Both the position numbers and the translations under genes were made by a program. A stretch of 33,348 bases of DNA from a virus: positions 1 to 33,348 of the IMG/VR virus record IMGVR_UViG_3300010883_000205. One strand, written 5' to 3'. Positions within the stretch are counted from its first letter, which is position 1, and each line of letters starts with the position of its first letter. This document shows, one piece after another, positions 1 through 7,614 of the stretch. The notes under the pieces are model-generated. The model saw only the letters and a list, made by a program, of their open reading frames with translations, had not been told where the DNA came from and made no database searches.

Positions 1-2
1 AT

Positions 3-371
3 AAGATACACCATCTGTCATGGGCAAATCGTGGGGAGTGGGGAGGGGCGTTTTACCCCGAAAGATTCGATGGTGTGCAGCTTGTAAGGACAGAGCATTT
101 AAATGGTTGTATGCTGACGTTTACTCCTACTTTAATCGCCACTATAGGCGGATTCTGGGTAACGCCGTTGAAGTGGGGCTGGGATCATGTTAATTGGACA
201 CATAGGGCACGAGAACATGGGATGATGCCTTTTTTCGCGGATGTGCCAGATCCGCAGCTTTTTTTGGGGGAGATGAATAATATTAGTACGGTCACTGAAT
301 CACAAAAGAGGGAGTGTGATAAGTACCACTTTGATACGTTTGGTCCTAAATTTCAACCTTTGATAGAATGA
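3..371 (+). CDS. GT-A glycosyltransferase, C-terminal part (cut by window edge)
   Basis: The reading frame is open from the first bases of the window, so the start lies upstream. The visible residues begin KIHHLSWA and continue through LNGCMLTFTP and KWGWDHVNWT. They match, block by block, the C-terminal half of the next gene (KIQHLSWA, LNGLLLTFTP, KWGWDHVNWT), so the two are tandem paralogues. The next gene carries the N-terminal GT-A sugar-nucleotide-binding region; here that part is outside the window. By analogy this is a family 2-like glycosyltransferase, acceptor unknown. A GTG at 75 could be mistaken for the start, but homology with the neighbour extends upstream of it. Confidence 0.8.
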   Translation, partial: KIHHLSWANRGEWGGAFYPERFDGVQLVRTEHLNGCMLTFTPTLIATIGGFWVTPLKWGWDHVNWTHRAREHGMMPFFADVPDPQLFLGEMNNISTVTESQKRECDKYHFDTFGPKFQPLIE

Positions 372-375
372 AAAA

Positions 376-1089
376 ATGAAACACGCAATAGCAATACTGA
401 CTTATGCCCCGGAAGAGAAGTATGATTGCAGGCTATCAGCTACTATTGATAGTTTGTGGAATTCAGGTTATCCGGGTGAGATATTCATAGTGGATGATGG
501 GTCAGATACTAAAAGAGACTCAGTCCGAATGAGTTACGGCAGAGATGCAAAGGTCACAGTAAAGCCGGAAAACGCTGGAATCGCCCGAGGAAAGAACACG
601 AGCATTAGATTGCTTATGGAGCATGGAGTAGACATAGGATTTCTAGCTGATGATGATGTTAAATTTGGACCAGGATGGTGGGAAGATTACATAGATATAC
701 ATGAGAACACGTGTGACAAGATTCAGCATTTGTCATGGGCGAGACGAGATCAAAAAAATAAGAGTCCACATTATAAATGGTGTCTCGGGTGTCGAGTAGC
801 AAAGCCTAATTGGCTAAATGGTTTATTACTTACTTTTACGCCGAAAGTAATAGAAACAGTGGGAGGTTTTTGGGCTACTGAGGTAAAATGGGGTTGGGAT
901 CATGTTAATTGGACAAACAGGATAGTGGAGGCAGGATTAGCTCCTTACTATGCTGACGTGGCTGATCCAAAAGTATGGATGGGAGATAATCATGATTTGA
1001 GTTCAGTAAGTAAAGAACAGCGATTGGAATGTCGTAAGCTAGGTAATTTGCCCCGGATCGGTCCAATTTGGCGACCTTTAACTGAATAG
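376..1089 (+). CDS. Family 2-like (GT-A) glycosyltransferase
   Basis: This 237-residue protein has the GT-A order of motifs. There is an N-terminal AILTY strand and helix, then IFIVDDGSD (residues 37-44) typical of nucleotide-sugar binding, then ENAGIARGKN (65-74), and LADDDV (90-95) as the DxD metal site. The C-terminal half has LNGLLLTFTP and KWGWDHVNWT, the usual acceptor-side region with a conserved Asp-His. It starts 4 bases after the paralogous upstream gene. No membrane segment is seen, so it is probably a soluble cytoplasmic enzyme. Possible acceptors are phage DNA bases, virion proteins or host envelope sugars; nothing in the sequence decides between them. Fold assignment is firm, substrate is open. 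Confidence 0.85.
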   Translation: MKHAIAILTYAPEEKYDCRLSATIDSLWNSGYPGEIFIVDDGSDTKRDSVRMSYGRDAKVTVKPENAGIARGKNTSIRLLMEHGVDIGFLADDDVKFGPGWWEDYIDIHENTCDKIQHLSWARRDQKNKSPHYKWCLGCRVAKPNWLNGLLLTFTPKVIETVGGFWATEVKWGWDHVNWTNRIVEAGLAPYYADVADPKVWMGDNHDLSSVSKEQRLECRKLGNLPRIGPIWRPLTE

Positions 1090-1097
1090 GAGTAGGG

Positions 1098-1760
1098 ATG
1101 ATATTTAGGAAGACAGGTATTTTTACTGACGGGAGCATGAAGTCAAGAAATGTGACAGGTGTTACGGGTGGGTATGCTTACGTGGTGGTGGACTATTCAG
1201 AAGTACTACGAGATTTAAAAGGTAATACACTCCAAACAATGGATAACATAGTAAGGGAGTCAAGTAGAACTAAAAAGAAAGTTTTTCCGCATCGTTCGGC
1301 AGCGGGGAGGGCTTTGCTGAGGGAGGGGAATCCGTTTGAGGACGAGAAAGAAAGTACAGTGCAAGCACTTGCACAGGCAGACTTCCCCATAGGAAAGATA
1401 AGTGAGGAAGGTGCCAATCAAATAAAGGACACTACGAATAACAGGATGGAGTTACTGGCGGTATTGCAAGCTATTCGGTATTTAGTTGACAAAGAGTTGG
1501 CAGCCTTTGTATTTACCGACAGTACTTATGTACAGAAAGGCATAACTGATTGGATGTTCGGCTGGAGAAAACATGGCTGGACAACAACTAGTAATAAGCC
1601 TGTCAAGAATGTGGATATGTGGAAATTGGTAGCACTAGAGTGGGAAAAAATTGAACACAATTGTAGAATTAAACATGTTAAAGGACATAGTGATGTATAT
1701 TGGAATGAGCATGTTGACGATTTGTCTAGGAACGTGGCTCATAGGGAAGAGGAGTTCTGA
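1098..1760 (+). CDS. rnhA: Ribonuclease HI
   Basis: RNase HI cleaves RNA in RNA-DNA hybrids, here probably during phage replication. The family motifs are present in order: TDGS with Asp11, NNRMEL with Glu118, TDSTYV with Asp141, KGH with His197, and HVDD with Asp207 as the fourth carboxylate. At 220 residues it is longer than typical bacterial RNase HI (about 155). The excess is an insertion of roughly 60 residues between the first strand and NNRMEL (about residues 35-110). That insertion holds one copy of the 16-bp palindrome at 1359-1374, read as VQALA at residues 88-92. Start choice: AGGAG at 1088-1092 precedes this ATG. Confidence 0.93.
   Translation: MIFRKTGIFTDGSMKSRNVTGVTGGYAYVVVDYSEVLRDLKGNTLQTMDNIVRESSRTKKKVFPHRSAAGRALLREGNPFEDEKESTVQALAQADFPIGKISEEGANQIKDTTNNRMELLAVLQAIRYLVDKELAAFVFTDSTYVQKGITDWMFGWRKHGWTTTSNKPVKNVDMWKLVALEWEKIEHNCRIKHVKGHSDVYWNEHVDDLSRNVAHREEEF
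1359..1374 (+). repeat. 16-bp dispersed palindrome, copy 1
   Basis: Exact GTGCAAGCACTTGCAC: 7-base inverted arms around a central CA, which gives the site an orientation. It lies inside the RNase HI insertion and is read in frame as VQALA. Confidence 0.95.
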
Positions 1761-1765
1761 CTATA

Positions 1766-2005
1766 ATGGATTTCGTACCCGACCATCTCAGAGTGCTTTG
1801 CCTGTACTTACATGAAACTGGGAGGGAGGTGACCTTGGTAGAAGTAATTAACTGGTTACGTCAAACAAAAGTTACGCTGAGAAAAAATCCTACTTATTTT
1901 GACTTAGGGGATGAGGATTTAGTAGACATTGTTATAACTGAAAATAACAGTAGAGTGAAAGCAATGTTGAATCATAGGTTTAAAAAGCCAAAGGATGTAA
2001 AGTAA
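1766..2005 (+). CDS. Hypothetical protein, 79 aa
   Basis: No family is recognised. The 79-residue product is soluble, mostly helical by composition (LRVLCLYLHETG, VEVINWLRQTK) and ends in a basic tail (RFKKPKDVK). It begins 5 bases after RNase HI, with GAGGAG upstream at 1749-1754, and its stop overlaps the next start by one base (TAATG), so it sits in a translationally coupled operon. Confidence 0.7.
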   Translation: MDFVPDHLRVLCLYLHETGREVTLVEVINWLRQTKVTLRKNPTYFDLGDEDLVDIVITENNSRVKAMLNHRFKKPKDVK

Positions 2006-2844
2006 TGGGGGAACAAGTAAAAGATCTAAGGTACGTGTGCGACAAACTATGGAGTGCTGGAAAGGACTATAGGGATTTAGGCGGAGAGCTAGGGTTGACA
2101 TGGGGCAATTGGTACTCGCTAGAACATCAGGCACGTACTCTCTCGGAAAGGGTGGATTTTCACGAGTATCAAAAGCAGTGTGACGAGATAGATACTTTAC
2201 AGCAAGCAAGGAAGAATAGTAAAATACCTATAATTTCGTTTGTCTATTCCGATTTTGTACCCAAAGTAGGTTGGAACGGAACGGAAGAAGCAGGCAGCAA
2301 AGCTGTACACCCTAGAAAATCTAATATTATTTTTCCACTATGTGAGAAGGGGGCATATAAAGGATGTAACAGTATTACGCATGGAGGAACACATACTGTC
2401 ATGTTGTTGTCCAGTCCTGCTGCGATACCTTATTTTATATCACTAAACTCACAAGTACACAGAGAGATTCCGTTCATTTCATGTTCTCAGGAAGATTGTG
2501 CTGTGGACAGTGTTCATAAACATATACGAAGAAAGTACATGACTTCATGGGTTGTGTTATTGGTAGATACTACGTTGTTAACTCAGTTTGGGGTAGAAGT
2601 AAATACGGGATTTTGGGAGAAAGTGGAGGAGAAAGTTTTACACCTTGTGAATTTAATCATAGCACGGATAGGATTTAAAACTGGAAGAGGTAATATGCCT
2701 AATTTTGTACTGAATGAAGTCAAGTTTAAGAAATATAAGTACTATGTGTGTCCTATAGCTCCAGGAGTAACAGTCGCTACTACTACGTTTTGGGTAGATA
2801 GCTCACCGCTGATACGGGAACTATTTTATCTGCCCAGTCTTTAA
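2005..2844 (+). CDS. Hypothetical protein, 279 aa
   Basis: I do not recognise this family. The product is 279 residues with a helical N-terminus and a central Cys/His-rich stretch (PLCEKGAYKGCNSITHGGTH, about residues 111-130) that could bind metal, though spacing matches no named finger. The rest is mixed alpha/beta with a conserved-looking end. There is no signal peptide or transmembrane segment. Its start overlaps the preceding stop by one base. It is followed within 20 bases by a strong promoter, so it is the last gene before a new transcription start. Confidence 0.7.
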   Translation: MGEQVKDLRYVCDKLWSAGKDYRDLGGELGLTWGNWYSLEHQARTLSERVDFHEYQKQCDEIDTLQQARKNSKIPIISFVYSDFVPKVGWNGTEEAGSKAVHPRKSNIIFPLCEKGAYKGCNSITHGGTHTVMLLSSPAAIPYFISLNSQVHREIPFISCSQEDCAVDSVHKHIRRKYMTSWVVLLVDTTLLTQFGVEVNTGFWEKVEEKVLHLVNLIIARIGFKTGRGNMPNFVLNEVKFKKYKYYVCPIAPGVTVATTTFWVDSSPLIRELFYLPSL

Positions 2845-2858
2845 AAATATGAAAACAA

Positions 2859-2890
2859 CACTTGCACGCCTGGGACGGTTATGCTATAAT
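2859..2890 (+). promoter_or_regulatory. Extended -10 sigma70-type promoter with palindrome half-site
   Basis: TTGCAC at 2862-2867 and a perfect TATAAT at 2885-2890 are 17 bases apart, and TGC directly before the -10 gives an extended -10 (TGn) element. The -35 hexamer is the end of CACTTGCAC (2859-2867), identical to the right half of the dispersed palindrome; the left half is not conserved. It should drive the gene starting at 2928. Sequence match only, no expression evidence. Confidence 0.8.
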
Positions 2891-2927
2891 GCGAGTCCAA
2901 CGGTGTTACCGACTCCTGGAGCTACAA

Positions 2928-3488
2928 ATGCATATTCAATATGATGAAATGTCCTACTACTTACCTTGCACCCCGGAGGAGCTGCGGGACAAGTATAAAG
3001 GTGTAATCAGACTACCAGCAGGGAAGAAGATACAAGTCAAGGCATGGTTTCCAAAGCCCCTGACTCCTATGTCATTCAAAGAGCCAACAGATACACCACA
3101 AGAAATCATATTGGCCGAGACAGCATTGTTTGTGCGGAAGGTAACAATAACCAAGCCGCAATTGTTTACTGCTCTTCACTTATACTTTAGAACCCATACC
3201 ACTATGCCTATTAGGGTGGAATTGGACATGAGGTGGGATGTGTGCTGTCACACAGAGGAGGGCATGTGTCAGGATATTCTAAGCACCATAGTGGCGGATG
3301 CAGATCATTGGGGCAAGTTTAAAGTGGACAGTTGGTATCTGTGTGGATTCAAGGCTCCCTACAAAGTTGTGGTTGCCGCAGAGTTGCGTATGCGTACTAA
3401 GTTTGCGCCAAAAAGGAGAAAACAAAAAACAGCTCAAATTGATATGGCCGCCGCCGTGGCGAGAAGGGAAGCAGCAGAAAATGAGTAG
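2928..3488 (+). CDS. Hypothetical protein, 186 aa
   Basis: The open frame begins at 2862, but that is inside the promoter. The ATG at 2928 with GGAG at 2918-2921 is the supported start. The product (MHIQYDEMSYYLP...) has no recognised family. It contains repeated beta-like segments, an acidic middle and a strongly basic C-terminus (RMRTKFAPKRRKQK) followed by an alanine-rich helix, so nucleic-acid contact is possible but unproven. It is the first gene after the 2859-2890 promoter and is followed by a 176-base repeat-bearing gap. Confidence 0.7.
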   Translation: MHIQYDEMSYYLPCTPEELRDKYKGVIRLPAGKKIQVKAWFPKPLTPMSFKEPTDTPQEIILAETALFVRKVTITKPQLFTALHLYFRTHTTMPIRVELDMRWDVCCHTEEGMCQDILSTIVADADHWGKFKVDSWYLCGFKAPYKVVVAAELRMRTKFAPKRRKQKTAQIDMAAAVARREAAENE

Positions 3489-3495
3489 AAGATAT

Positions 3496-3641
3496 GACAG
3501 TAGTAAATGAGGAGAATGCAGCTATTTCGCAAGACAGTACTAGATCAAGCGATCGTAATTACTAACTTGGATAGAAGTAACACAATAGAATGCAAGTAAA
3601 CTCCAAGACAGTAGTAGATGATGAAAATGCAAGTAAAACCC
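3496..3641 (+). repeat. Cluster of imperfect direct repeats in an untranslated gap
   Basis: The gap 3489-3664 holds related copies of GACAGTAGTAGATGA: starting at 3496, at 3530 (CAAGACAGTACTAGATCA) and at 3604 (CAAGACAGTAGTAGATGA). The last two match at 16 of 18 bases. AATGCAAGTAAA also occurs twice, at 3589 and 3626. Two tiny ORFs, 3494-3565 and 3590-3646, share the peptide TVV-x-x-ENA because of the repeats. Neither has a good ribosome binding site, so I treat them as repeat by-products. Confidence 0.6.
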
Positions 3642-3664
3642 CTTGACAGAAATAAAGATAGAGA

Positions 3665-4255
3665 ATGTTTCCTGAACAACTGATAATTTTTGACCTTGAG
3701 TATGGGGACATGGCAATCTCCAGCATACATGGAGCAACACCTTGCATACTGGAAATTGGGGCAATCCGTGTCTTGAGGGATGGCACGTTTGCGGGGATGT
3801 TTTCATCTTTGATTCAACCGAGGAAGTGGGAGCATGTAACAGAAAAAATCAAAGCTATTACTAAGTTGGAAGATGCAGATTTAAAGGGTGCCCCTGATTT
3901 CGCAGAGCAATATGATGAATTTGCCCGTTTTTGCGGAAACACGCCTTTGGCATGTTGGGGAATGACGGATTGTGTATTTCTCAGGATGGAAACAGTACTA
4001 ATTGGAAAGGAGTGGCGACTAAATAACAGCTCCTATGACTTGAGGTCGCTGGCAGCCGCTGCCTATTTTAATGCGGTAGGTACAGTATTGCCTGCGGGTT
4101 TGGGAAATGCATGCAAGGAGTTGGCAATTAAAAGAGGAAACCACCGGGCTGAGAATGACTGTAAGACGGCTTTACATGTATTTGAAGCTATACAGGATTT
4201 GAGTGCCTCCCAGGGAGGTGAAGATGAGGAGGAGTTTAAATTATATGATTGTTGA
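3665..4255 (+). CDS. DEDDh 3'-5' exonuclease (DnaQ-like)
   Basis: A 196-residue protein with all five acidic/His positions of the DEDDh exonuclease fold: FDLE gives Asp10 and Glu12, WGMTD gives Asp102, and HRAEND gives His160 and Asp165. The segment LEIGAIRV after the first motif is typical of proofreading and exonuclease-X-like domains. It would degrade single-stranded DNA or RNA from the 3' end using two metal ions, in replication, proofreading or host nucleotide salvage. No polymerase is fused or adjacent in the window. The ribosome binding site is weak (AGAGA just upstream). Confidence 0.88.
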   Translation: MFPEQLIIFDLEYGDMAISSIHGATPCILEIGAIRVLRDGTFAGMFSSLIQPRKWEHVTEKIKAITKLEDADLKGAPDFAEQYDEFARFCGNTPLACWGMTDCVFLRMETVLIGKEWRLNNSSYDLRSLAAAAYFNAVGTVLPAGLGNACKELAIKRGNHRAENDCKTALHVFEAIQDLSASQGGEDEEEFKLYDC

Positions 4256-4276
4256 GCACGAACATAAGGATCAAAC

Positions 4277-4819
4277 ATGCAACCTTATTACGATGATGAG
4301 GCTGTGAGGGACAAGCTTCGAAGCATGGGGCGAGAGAGTAGGTTACGTTGGCATGAAAGAAGGGTGAAAAAGGAAAGGCTGGTATACAGGATATTAGATG
4401 ATTTACGTCAGATAAATTCGGTAGATGAAGAAACGCTAGTCGGGGATTTGTTAGCAGTAAGGGAAAAGATAAAATTAGTAGGTATTTATATGCGATTGCG
4501 TAAGAATACGGCATTTTTAAAGTATAGGGAGAAGCAACTACATTGTACTAGGTTGGTGCAGCAGTTAGCAAAGGATAGACTAAGTGACACATTAATAAGT
4601 AGTACAAATCCAAAAGCCAAGCGAAGGGTTATGAAGAGTATTCGACAGGAAGACACTTTACTCGATATGGCTTCGGGATACGAGGCACAGCTAGAAAAGA
4701 TTTGTCGCCAGTATGGTGTGTCCGTAAGACCTTTTTTGGAGGTGGGAAAAGTACTCAAAAGAACACGAGGAATAACCACAAAAGCATTAACTAAGGAGGT
4801 GTTTGGATATGAACATTGA
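4277..4819 (+). CDS. Hypothetical basic helical protein, 180 aa
   Basis: No family is recognised. The 180-residue product is rich in Lys, Arg and Glu, almost free of beta-type segments, and likely forms long helices or coiled coils (about residues 10-120). AAGGA upstream supports the start. The last codons overlap the next gene, whose ribosome binding site (AAGGAGGTG) is inside this reading frame, suggesting coupled translation. A DNA- or RNA-binding role is possible from composition only. Confidence 0.7.
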   Translation: MQPYYDDEAVRDKLRSMGRESRLRWHERRVKKERLVYRILDDLRQINSVDEETLVGDLLAVREKIKLVGIYMRLRKNTAFLKYREKQLHCTRLVQQLAKDRLSDTLISSTNPKAKRRVMKSIRQEDTLLDMASGYEAQLEKICRQYGVSVRPFLEVGKVLKRTRGITTKALTKEVFGYEH

Positions 4820-5186
4820 GATTAAAATAACTCCGGGAGAATGGCTAGATCGGTTTACTATTTTGCAGGTGAAGTTAGCTAATATTAAAGATGAGGAGAA
4901 AGTGCAAGCACTTGCACGACGTATTCAGAATGAATGGCCTAGTCTGGAGGAATGGCACTTTGAACTGGTAGCAGATATTTTTAAAGCTATGCCTCAGATG
5001 TTGGCTGTACATACACAGTTGTGGAATTTGGAGAACCAAGTTCGGGTAGTCAACGCAGATCATCCAGATTTGTTGATGTGGTATCCGGAAATTACGCAGT
5101 TAAATGACAAAAGAGCAAAGCTAAAGGCACGATTGGACGTAGGCTGTTCTGGAGCTGATGTAAAGGAGCATGATGATGGCAACTAG
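4809..5186 (+). CDS. DUF6165-like protein
   Basis: The N-terminus (IKITPGEWLDRFTILQVKLANI) followed by a helical region and a WNLENQVR segment resembles the DUF6165 family, whose function is unknown and whose members often lie near glycosyltransferase genes. Start choice: AAGGAGGTG at 4793-4801 sets the ATG at 4809; a TTG at 4803 is too close. The product is about 125 residues. A copy of the 16-bp palindrome (4902-4917) is read as VQALA at residues 32-36, inside a predicted helix. Confidence 0.72.
   Translation: MNIEIKITPGEWLDRFTILQVKLANIKDEEKVQALARRIQNEWPSLEEWHFELVADIFKAMPQMLAVHTQLWNLENQVRVVNADHPDLLMWYPEITQLNDKRAKLKARLDVGCSGADVKEHDDGN
4902..4917 (+). repeat. 16-bp dispersed palindrome, copy 2
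   Basis: Exact GTGCAAGCACTTGCAC with central CA, inside the DUF6165-like gene, read in frame as VQALA. Confidence 0.95.
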
Positions 5187-5646
5187 GTCAGTGTCAATGT
5201 ACTCATTGGCTCCTTTTCCTAACGAGTTAAGGGTAGATTTCGAATTACCATACGACCCTTACTATGTGGGGGAGGACAGTAAAGGAGAAGCAGCAGCCCT
5301 GTCCAGGGAGCTATTGGCTAAAATTGGTGTTGTTTTTTACAGGGATAATGCCCATAGTCAGGGGATTATGTTTCAGCCTACGAAAGTATTTGAAGGGGAA
5401 ATTCCTACAGTTCCCATTGGGGAGGTATGGATTCCAGACGAGGCAGTTGTTATGTGGGGCTTTATGTGTGAGACAGCACACCCCATCATTACATTGCTGA
5501 ATTGGCCGGCAGCAAAAGATGCCACACAAGTACCTGGTATTGCGAAGTACAAGAAAAAATGGGGAGATACAAAGCAGTGGTTGAAGTGGAACGAGAAGAA
5601 GGAAGTATTGAAAATCACGCCCGGAACTGTTTCGTGCATGCTGTAA
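5176..5646 (+). CDS. Hypothetical protein, about 156 aa
   Basis: Three consecutive ATGs occur at 5170, 5173 and 5176. AAAGGAG at 5162-5168 is best spaced (7 bases) for the third. The product has no recognised family. It has a mixed alpha/beta N-terminus, a central stretch of beta strands (FEGEIPTVPIGEVWIPDEAV) and a Trp-rich basic C-terminus (KKKWGDTKQWLKWNEKK). It overlaps the preceding gene by a few codons. Confidence 0.7.
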   Translation: MATRSVSMYSLAPFPNELRVDFELPYDPYYVGEDSKGEAAALSRELLAKIGVVFYRDNAHSQGIMFQPTKVFEGEIPTVPIGEVWIPDEAVVMWGFMCETAHPIITLLNWPAAKDATQVPGIAKYKKKWGDTKQWLKWNEKKEVLKITPGTVSCML

Positions 5647-5667
5647 CCTTGTTACATGGAGATGAAA

Positions 5668-6204
5668 ATGGCTAAGAAAGTACCTATTGATTTTGGCACG
5701 GCTTCTACTGAGGAGCTCATTAAACATCTTAACAAGTTGAAAGCAGCAGAGGCCAAGATGGAGGTGGCTTTACTGCTGCGGGAGCATCCCGAGATCGAAG
5801 AGTACCTGTATCGGCTAATTACTGCGGTCACAGAGTTGAAGAATATTGAAAAAATGATGGTCCTGGAAGATAAAGATACGGACAAGGGAGACGTAGACGT
5901 AGAGAAGGCAACCATATCTCGGAATATTACTAGGCTCAAATCTCAGATTAAACGCTACTCGGCTGATGAGGGGAATCCTTCTCATGTTAAGCTTGTGGCA
6001 ACTTACAAGGTTAACATGGAGCGATTGCAGGAGAAGTTAGAGCTAGTCGGTGTGACTAAAACAATGTTGAAGTTTAAGGAAAGATACGATACTGTATTGA
6101 CTCAATTCCGAGGTGTGTTCAAGAAGTGGCAAGGGAGTGAGGTGGCAGACAAGGTAGATTTGCACGCACAGGTTCCTTTTATTTTTAAGTATGTAGAGGA
6201 GTAG
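5668..6204 (+). CDS. Hypothetical coiled-coil protein, 178 aa
   Basis: Candidate ATGs are at 5656, 5662 and 5668. GGAG at 5658-5661 favours the last, giving MAKKVPIDFG. The protein is highly charged and helical with likely coiled coils (about residues 12-45 and 65-125). No catalytic motif or family is recognised. It ends 2 bases before the P-loop kinase-like gene, so the two are probably co-translated. Confidence 0.7.
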   Translation: MAKKVPIDFGTASTEELIKHLNKLKAAEAKMEVALLLREHPEIEEYLYRLITAVTELKNIEKMMVLEDKDTDKGDVDVEKATISRNITRLKSQIKRYSADEGNPSHVKLVATYKVNMERLQEKLELVGVTKTMLKFKERYDTVLTQFRGVFKKWQGSEVADKVDLHAQVPFIFKYVEE

Positions 6205-6206
6205 GA

Positions 6207-6884
6207 ATGCTACCAGTATCTGCCGTGGTTCCCATTTTAATTACGTCAGATAAGTCAGGAGCAGGAAAAGATTTCACTGCTAACTACATTAGGAACTATT
6301 TTGAAGTCATACTAGTACAGAACAGAGTTAAAACAGAAGTAACTAAGTTACATATTGCTGAAGGAATGAAGGAGATGGCGGCAGATTTATTCGGATACTT
6401 AGGTGTTCGTAGCAGTTATTTTTACGAGGCTTTTCGTAAAAGTCGAAATCAAGTATTGAAAGGAGTGGATAGTAATGTAGTTGATCTTTGGGTAGCCCTG
6501 GGTAACTTTGCCAGAGGGATTCACGAGGATGTTTGGATTGAAGCTCTCATACGGGAAATTGAGAAAGAACAGGCAAAGTTAAAACCAAAAGAGTTTCCCA
6601 GCCACGAAGAACCATTTGGGAGGGTTTTTCTGGTGTGCATACCCGATTGGAGATTTGATCGGGAGAGAGAGCGTCTGGTACAAAAATATCCAACTACTAT
6701 TACTATTACTGTTAAATCAAACGTGGAGGTGGAGGAACACACGTTTGACGGTGGGCTTACTTTTAAGGAGTTTGACTGGAGTTTAATTAACGATAAGACA
6801 GAGCAGTATAAAGTTGACTTGTTGCATCTTTGCCAAGAAATCCATACGCGAGTGCAAGCACTTGCACCCAAGGTAGGAATATGA
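6207..6884 (+). CDS. P-loop kinase, probable deoxynucleoside monophosphate kinase
   Basis: Residues 14-22, SDKSGAGKD, form a Walker A loop of the type seen in phage dNMP kinases, where Asp follows the Lys. GNFARGIHEDVWIEALI (about 98-114) matches the substrate-side helix of that family. VFLVCIPDWRF (about 145-155) fits the core strand near Walker B. The expected reaction is ATP-dependent phosphorylation of dNMPs for phage DNA synthesis. At 225 residues the length is normal. The 16-bp palindrome at 6852-6867 is read as VQALA at residues 216-220, almost at the C-terminus. Family placement is by motif; the substrate base is unknown. Confidence 0.75.
   Translation: MLPVSAVVPILITSDKSGAGKDFTANYIRNYFEVILVQNRVKTEVTKLHIAEGMKEMAADLFGYLGVRSSYFYEAFRKSRNQVLKGVDSNVVDLWVALGNFARGIHEDVWIEALIREIEKEQAKLKPKEFPSHEEPFGRVFLVCIPDWRFDRERERLVQKYPTTITITVKSNVEVEEHTFDGGLTFKEFDWSLINDKTEQYKVDLLHLCQEIHTRVQALAPKVGI
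6852..6867 (+). repeat. 16-bp dispersed palindrome, copy 3
   Basis: Exact GTGCAAGCACTTGCAC with central CA, inside the 3' end of the kinase-like gene, read in frame as VQALA and ending 17 bases before the stop. Confidence 0.95.
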
Positions 6885-7195
6885 ATAAGAGTGAAATACG
6901 GGCAGCTATAAGCACGGTGGGCAGGGAAGAGCATGTGTCGTCTACACGGAAGACAGTTTATGAAGAGTTTGAAGAAGCACTGGTTGCAGCATTGGTTTCC
7001 CCTTCGGAGGGCAAGGTCAGGCAAGCCATTAGTCGTCTAAAATTGCTAATTCGCCGACAAGAAACCACTTGGGAAACCCAGAAAATAAACGAAAGGGAGC
7101 GAGAGGCCATACTAGAAGGAGAAGCATGGTTGAAGTCGCTGTCAAAGAAAGCCAAGTCCGCCATTAACTGTCAATTGAGGGAGCCATTGAAATGA
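6881..7195 (+). CDS. Hypothetical protein, 104 aa
   Basis: The frame is open from 6830, but the ATG at 6881 (MNKSEIRAAI) overlaps the preceding stop and follows TAGGAA, so it is the better start. The product is helical and basic, without a recognised domain. Its stop overlaps the next start (ATGA). Confidence 0.68.
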   Translation: MNKSEIRAAISTVGREEHVSSTRKTVYEEFEEALVAALVSPSEGKVRQAISRLKLLIRRQETTWETQKINEREREAILEGEAWLKSLSKKAKSAINCQLREPLK

Positions 7196-7614
7196 TTGAT
7201 GGGATGCTTGTTGAAGATAAGTTCTTTACTGATTTGGTAGCAAAGCACCTACAGGAGTATGCAAACGCAGCAGGAGGACAACAAGAGATGCAAGTAACCA
7301 AAGCTCCTGGAATGCCTCCTACGGTTGCTCCTGAGTGGTTGATGCAGCAGCTTTTTAGTATGAAGATGGAGCTTGTCAGGGTTAATCTTCAGTTGATCGT
7401 TGTTCGGTACATTTTGGAAGGAGTATCGGCAACGGACAGTGCCAACAAAGAAGACAGTGATATCCAAGCAATCTTTGAGATGGTAGAGAAAAAAATAGAT
7501 GCTTATATGGTGGAGTTCACAAAGGCCACTGTGTCCAAAGTCAAGAAGTCTGATATCATTATGCCAAACAATGGTGCCGGACGGATGCCTCCTGGGTTTG
7601 GAGGAGGCAGATAA
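7192..7614 (+). CDS. Hypothetical protein, 140 aa
   Basis: No family is recognised. The product has a helical core (about residues 45-120) and a glycine/proline-rich flexible tail (RMPPGFGGGR) of the kind seen in disordered interaction tails. GAGGGAG at 7177-7183 supports the start. Both ends overlap neighbours by one to four bases, so it belongs to a tightly coupled run. Confidence 0.68.
   Translation: MIDGMLVEDKFFTDLVAKHLQEYANAAGGQQEMQVTKAPGMPPTVAPEWLMQQLFSMKMELVRVNLQLIVVRYILEGVSATDSANKEDSDIQAIFEMVEKKIDAYMVEFTKATVSKVKKSDIIMPNNGAGRMPPGFGGGR

Noticed and set aside
3643-3671. TTGACA as a -35 before the exonuclease gene
   Set aside because: No -10-like hexamer is found at 16-18 bases, where the gene has already begun.
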